Source of the DNA: Thermodesulfobacteriota bacterium
GTDB taxonomy: Bacteria; Desulfobacterota; Syntrophobacteria; BM002
Assembly: GCA_947259475.1 (NCBI GenBank)
Contig: CAMYLW010000064.1
Location: 1-7,873, forward strand
Reading direction: 5' to 3'
Length of the DNA: 7,873 nt
In this document: one piece after another, positions 4,881-7,873 of the stretch
Layout of the letters: the number at the start of each line of letters is the position of its first letter
How positions within the stretch are numbered: position 1 is the stretch's first letter
Program-made: the position numbers and the translations under genes
Notes under the pieces: model-generated
The model's input: the letters and a program-made list of their open reading frames with translations, nothing else
What the model was told of the DNA's origin: nothing
Databases searched by the model: none

Positions 4881-6149
4881 TCATTCAAGAAAGCACCTGA
4901 GTTGATCTGAGCGCGGTGTGTGTCGCAGTTTTTGGATGGCCCTCTTTTCGATCTGTCGGATACGTTCCTTTGATACACCAAAGTGCCCGCCGATGCTCTT
5001 GAGTGTCTGCGTGGGCCTGCCATCTATACCAAAACGAGATTTCAACACTCCCTCCTCGCGAGGAGACAGAGAGGCCAAGACCTCACGGGTGACCTCAACC
5101 AATTCCTGTTGGCTGATTCCTTCCAAAGGTGACACAGTTCTTTTATCTTCTATGAAATCTCCTAACTGCTGCTCTCTGTTGCCAACCGTCGCTTCCAAAG
5201 AGGCTGGCCTTGTAGACAACTGAGCGAGCATCGTGACTTTGTCAACAGATAATCCGCTGCGCTCGGCAATCTCTAAAGGACTGGGTTCGCGGTCAAGCTC
5301 TTCGGCAAGCTCGGACACAATCCTGTGGAAGAAGCTTTTCATCTCGATGACATGAACAGGCAGCCGGATAGTGTTGGTCTTTTCATAAAGGGCTCGGATA
5401 ATACCCTGCCTCACCCACCAGGTAGCATACGTGCTGAAACGGTTACCCTTGGTGTAATCGTATCGGGAGACCGCCCTGATCAGTCCCATGTTGCCCTCTT
5501 GGATTAGGTCCAAAAAACTCAGACCACGACCACGGTACCGCTTGGCAATACTGAGCACCAACCGAAGGTTAGCCTTGACCATTTCATCCTTGGCCGTGTT
5601 GATTGTGGCAACTACGGCCCGAACCTCAGCGAGAAGTCTCTGGCATATTTGAGCTGCGCCATTGCCGCCGGCGCCATGTTCCAGGGTCGATACAATGTGC
5701 TCCACCATTTTTTCGCGCAGTCCGGGATAAGATTCCACCTCGCTCTGCCACTTGAGAATTTTTTTGCGAAAGTCGCCGAAGTGTTTTTCTGCAACGCAGT
5801 AGGTGACCACCATGTTGACCACTTCTTCTTGACCTTCCTTAATGGTTCGCGCCAACTCACTCTCACGTCCAGGGGTGAGCAGGTTAAATCGGGAGACATC
5901 TTGAAGGTAGCAATTGATGAGATTGGTCTGAAAAACATCGTCTTCCTCAATGTCCGAGGTCACGCTGCCATCCAGGGGATCTTTCTCCCCGAGAAGATCT
6001 TGTTCTTGTTCCACTCGATCCAATTGTTGCTCTCTGTCAATTGCACCACACTCTTCCACAGAATCAGATGCCCCATTGTTCCAAACATAGTCCGGATACA
6101 GATCTTGAATGGTAAGCCCCGAGTCCGAATGATTGAGAGAGACTGACAT
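4881..6149 (-). CDS. RpoD-family sigma factor (sigma-70, no region 1.1)
   Basis: A 422-residue sigma factor that directs RNA polymerase to promoters. After an acidic N-terminus come region 1.2 (about 75-105, YLQDVSRFNLL), a spacer of about 85 residues, region 2 (190-255, with NLRLVLSIAKRY and RFSTYATWWVRQ, the -10 recognition helix), region 3 (265-345) and region 4 (360-410, with ERIRQIEKRAIQKLRH, the -35 helix). It lacks the long region 1.1 of housekeeping RpoD and is shorter, so a group 2 (RpoS-like) alternative factor is likelier than the primary one. Group 2 factors read near-consensus promoters. The start is ATG 6149, with GAGGAG at 6157-6162 seven bases before it. An upstream TTG at 6164 overlaps that ribosome site and is rejected. 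An inverted-repeat element lies 39 bases upstream. Confidence 0.9.
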   Translation of the reverse strand: MSVSLNHSDSGLTIQDLYPDYVWNNGASDSVEECGAIDREQQLDRVEQEQDLLGEKDPLDGSVTSDIEEDDVFQTNLINCYLQDVSRFNLLTPGRESELARTIKEGQEEVVNMVVTYCVAEKHFGDFRKKILKWQSEVESYPGLREKMVEHIVSTLEHGAGGNGAAQICQRLLAEVRAVVATINTAKDEMVKANLRLVLSIAKRYRGRGLSFLDLIQEGNMGLIRAVSRYDYTKGNRFSTYATWWVRQGIIRALYEKTNTIRLPVHVIEMKSFFHRIVSELAEELDREPSPLEIAERSGLSVDKVTMLAQLSTRPASLEATVGNREQQLGDFIEDKRTVSPLEGISQQELVEVTREVLASLSPREEGVLKSRFGIDGRPTQTLKSIGGHFGVSKERIRQIEKRAIQKLRHTPRSDQLRCFLE

Positions 6150-6187
6150 GATCATACTCCTCAATAAAAAGTGAATAGAGAAAAGGC

Positions 6188-6387
6188 AACCCTAATGTTG
6201 CAAACCCACTCCGTGGAAAAACGCGTCAGAGTTTGCTAGATGTGGCCGCGCGCAGGCTCGGAGAGGATGAAGCGTACTTGACCGTACGTGATATCTTGTC
6301 CGAGGCGAGCACGGTCTTCCCGCCAAAGGCGGGACTATCAAGCGAGCGCAGCGGTTTTTACCGATGTGGGTTTGCAACATTAGGGTT
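6188..6387. mobile_element. MITE-like element with 22-bp perfect terminal inverted repeats
   Basis: The 22 bases at 6188-6209 (beginning AACCCTAATGTTGCAAACCC) are the exact reverse complement of 6366-6387, giving a 200-base unit. The interior has no credible gene but holds a 7-bp hairpin, TCCCGCC (6318-6324) with GGCGGGA (6328-6334). I find no clear target duplication. The form is that of a non-autonomous element moved by a transposase encoded elsewhere; the family is not identified. It lies between the sigma factor gene and whatever promoter that gene had, so it may carry or displace the promoter. Confidence 0.7.
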
Positions 6388-6507
6388 AACCTGTATTTGA
6401 AAAAGGGAGACGGCAAAATATCTCTCAGGCTACTGAAATTGTCTGAGAACTAAATCAGGTGCATTGAGTAAACTCAGGGCAGAAATACTGTATTCGACCA
6501 ACAGTTC
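6388..6507. other. Spacer between two inverted-repeat elements
   Basis: 120 bases of AT-rich sequence with no open frame, terminator or clear promoter that I can support. It may be the old upstream region of the sigma factor gene, now separated from it by the 6188-6387 element. Confidence 0.35.
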
Positions 6508-6730
6508 AGCCTGGATATTTCATGAATTCACGCCCTGGCGTGACTGCGACCACGGATATGGCCGTCCTTCCTGGCGTCCTCAGGTGTTCCTTCGATAGGC
6601 TCAGGACAGGCGGCCCCTGCGACGTACCGTTCAGGTACGGAAACCAATCCCGCGGTACCGCGGGACGAGTTGCCAGGTGGCATGCCCATCTTCGTGGTCT
6701 CGCGACAGCAATTCATGAAATATCCAGGCT
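6508..6730. mobile_element. MITE-like element with 21-bp perfect terminal inverted repeats (copy 2)
   Basis: The 21 bases at 6508-6528 (beginning AGCCTGGATATTTCATGAAT) are the exact reverse complement of 6710-6730, giving a 223-base unit. Inside are CGTACC/GGTACG (6623-6628 with 6634-6639) and an 18-base perfect palindrome (6648-6665), both able to form hairpins. Bases 6621-6730 recur at 1-104. No target duplication is evident. A 76-codon frame through it (6522-6752) looks like chance. The family is unknown. The copy at the window start proves it is dispersed, not a local structure. Confidence 0.75.
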
Positions 6731-6872
6731 ATCTCAGGAGAGAGATCCCTGACAATTACCCTCCTCCCTTCTAACCATCCTCAGAATATATACTGTCGAT
6801 TAATGCCAAAATGTCCTCTCGACTCGACGATTCTTTTGAAAGGAAATGAACGGCTCCATACTGGACTAATGT
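6731..6872. other. Intergenic stretch after the kinase gene
   Basis: 142 bases without a supported gene. CAGG and CCTG near 6735 and 6748 give only a weak stem, so no terminator is called for the minus-strand kinase gene. A 12-codon frame (6811-6849) has a chance-level resemblance to the start of the first PilZ protein. Confidence 0.4.
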
Positions 6873-7873
6873 TCAGAGATCCTTTGACACCGAGATAAAA
6901 AATGTTGCTCCCTGGTCTTTCCCAGGCTCCGCCCAAACTCGGCCTTTGTGGCGTTCCGCTATCTCGCTCACTATGGCTAATCCAAGCCCAGCTCCCTCCA
7001 CTGCCTTGGAGGTGTCATCCCTGCGAAAGGCGGCAAAAAGACCTTCATAATCTCCTCCCCGTATGCCTGCCCCGTTGTCGCTCACAGAAAAGATGTGGGA
7101 ATCGTCGTTCCCCTGATATCCAATGCTGATTTCACTGAGACTTTCTCCACCGTACTTCAAAGCGTTGTCCACAAAATTACGAAATACCCTGAGAATGGAC
7201 AACGTATCAGCTTTAATTTCAGGTATGGTTTCGGGTTCCGACCAGGTGATTTGACGAATAGTCAACCGAGGAGAGAACTCATCTTTAATGATTTGCAGAA
7301 TTTCTCTGAGATCAATTTCTTCAGTTTTGAGTGGCGCTTCCTTGGCCTCAATGTAGTCGTTAATTTTCTCAATGAGCGCTCCGACATGCAGGGAAGCTCT
7401 TAATATCTGATCACAGTACTTCCTGCCTTTTTCATCGAGACTATCTCCATAACGTTCATGAAGACGTTTTGTCAGGCCATAAATAGCAGCAGCAGGACTC
7501 TTGAGATCGTGTGATACGGAGTAGGCAAAGTGTTTGATTTTTTCAGCGCTTCTTTCCAGGGCCTCCTCCATCTCCTTACGATCGGTGATGTCCAAAATCA
7601 TGGCTTGTTTGCACACAGTGCCATCAGCTTTATGTATCGGCGTATTTACAATATAGTACCAGCGGTTGTCTTTGGGACTTAGCACTTCCCACCGTACGGT
7701 TTCGCCTTTGAACACCCGCTCGTTGACGCACCAGGGGCAAATTGAATCACGATCATGAAGAACTTGGTAACACAATTCTCCGGTGGCATCGTAACCGGTT
7801 CGTTTGATGCACTCCTCGTTCATAAATTCAATATGGAAAGTCTCGGAGCATATGTAAACAATTCCGTCAAAAG
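6873..7873 (-). CDS. PAS-domain sensor histidine kinase, 5' end outside the window
   Basis: The C-terminal 332 residues of a sensor kinase. The frame stays open to the right edge (FDGIVYICSETF...), so the ATG at 7823 is internal and the true start lies beyond 7873. Counting from that Met, a PAS domain reaches about residue 82, carrying an unusual CPWC motif (29-32) and ending DITDRK. HisKA follows with the phosphorylated H105 in SVSHDLKSP, then the HATPase domain with N-box NFVDNALKYG (216-225), DNGAGI (249-254) and GAGLGL (277-282). All catalytic motifs are intact. There is no receiver domain at the C-terminus, so it should pass phosphate to a separate response regulator, not seen here. The CPWC pair could bind a metal or sense redox, but this is inference. 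Further N-terminal sensor domains may exist. Confidence 0.92.
   Translation of the reverse strand, partial: FDGIVYICSETFHIEFMNEECIKRTGYDATGELCYQVLHDRDSICPWCVNERVFKGETVRWEVLSPKDNRWYYIVNTPIHKADGTVCKQAMILDITDRKEMEEALERSAEKIKHFAYSVSHDLKSPAAAIYGLTKRLHERYGDSLDEKGRKYCDQILRASLHVGALIEKINDYIEAKEAPLKTEEIDLREILQIIKDEFSPRLTIRQITWSEPETIPEIKADTLSILRVFRNFVDNALKYGGESLSEISIGYQGNDDSHIFSVSDNGAGIRGGDYEGLFAAFRRDDTSKAVEGAGLGLAIVSEIAERHKGRVWAEPGKDQGATFFISVSKDL

Noticed and set aside
6150..6164. TTG start of the sigma factor gene at 6164
   Set aside because: These codons contain the GAGGAG ribosome site that serves ATG 6149, so they are leader, not coding.
6192..6416. 74-codon minus-strand frame
   Set aside because: It lies almost wholly inside the 22-bp terminal-repeat element and has no recognisable domain.
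6522..6752. 76-codon plus-strand frame and the overlapping minus-strand frame at 6528-6716
   Set aside because: Both run through the inverted-repeat element and its palindromes, resemble no protein family, and the product looks random.
6811..6849. 12-codon frame whose SFERK resembles the start of the first PilZ protein
   Set aside because: The match covers only about eight codons with a gap, and no PilZ sequence follows. Too short to call a gene remnant.

Overview
The window looks like chromosomal DNA from an anaerobic, motile or surface-sensing Gram-negative bacterium, most likely a member of the Desulfobacterota (former Deltaproteobacteria). This is inferred from stand-alone PilZ proteins, a PAS histidine kinase with a CPWC motif, a PflA/AmrS-like radical SAM enzyme, a probable selenoprotein, and many intergenic heptamer repeats. 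G+C content is moderate. No gene proves a species, and nothing in the window is an RNA operon, phage module or CRISPR array.

Layout. Positions 1-104 are the right half of a repeat that recurs in full near 6508-6730. Two PilZ genes then diverge from a promoter region at 539-822: a single-domain PilZ protein (215-538, minus) and a Cys-rich/PilZ fusion (823-1296, plus). A 418-base gene-free stretch (1297-1714) ends in three heptamer tandem repeats. Next come two minus-strand genes: a radical SAM protein (2807-3823) followed by glucokinase (1715-2713). Another gene-free stretch (3824-4210) holds a heptamer array with a 17-bp inverted repeat, a good sigma-70 promoter, a strong intrinsic terminator and a 12-bp hairpin. 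All of these lie upstream of a small exported HMA-like protein gene (4211-4525). That gene contains one in-frame TGA, at the second metal-ligand Cys position, with a SECIS-like hairpin just after it, so it is probably a selenoprotein.

On the minus strand, an RpoD-family sigma factor (4881-6149) is followed 42 bases later by a broken paralogue of the Cys-rich N-terminal domain of the 823-1296 protein (4590-4838). It is interrupted by one TAA where the intact copy has CAA. Upstream of the sigma gene are two different short non-coding elements with perfect 22-bp and 21-bp terminal inverted repeats (6188-6387 and 6508-6730). The last gene is the C-terminal part of a PAS/HisKA/HATPase sensor kinase (minus, running off the right edge).

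Functionally, the window mixes regulation (two PilZ c-di-GMP effectors, a sigma factor, a sensor kinase), sugar phosphorylation and an uncharacterised radical SAM step. The main points of interest are the selenoprotein with its structured leader, the broken paralogue, and the small repeat elements. Start codons were revised where the Shine-Dalgarno position demanded it (823 instead of 775; 6149 instead of 6164).
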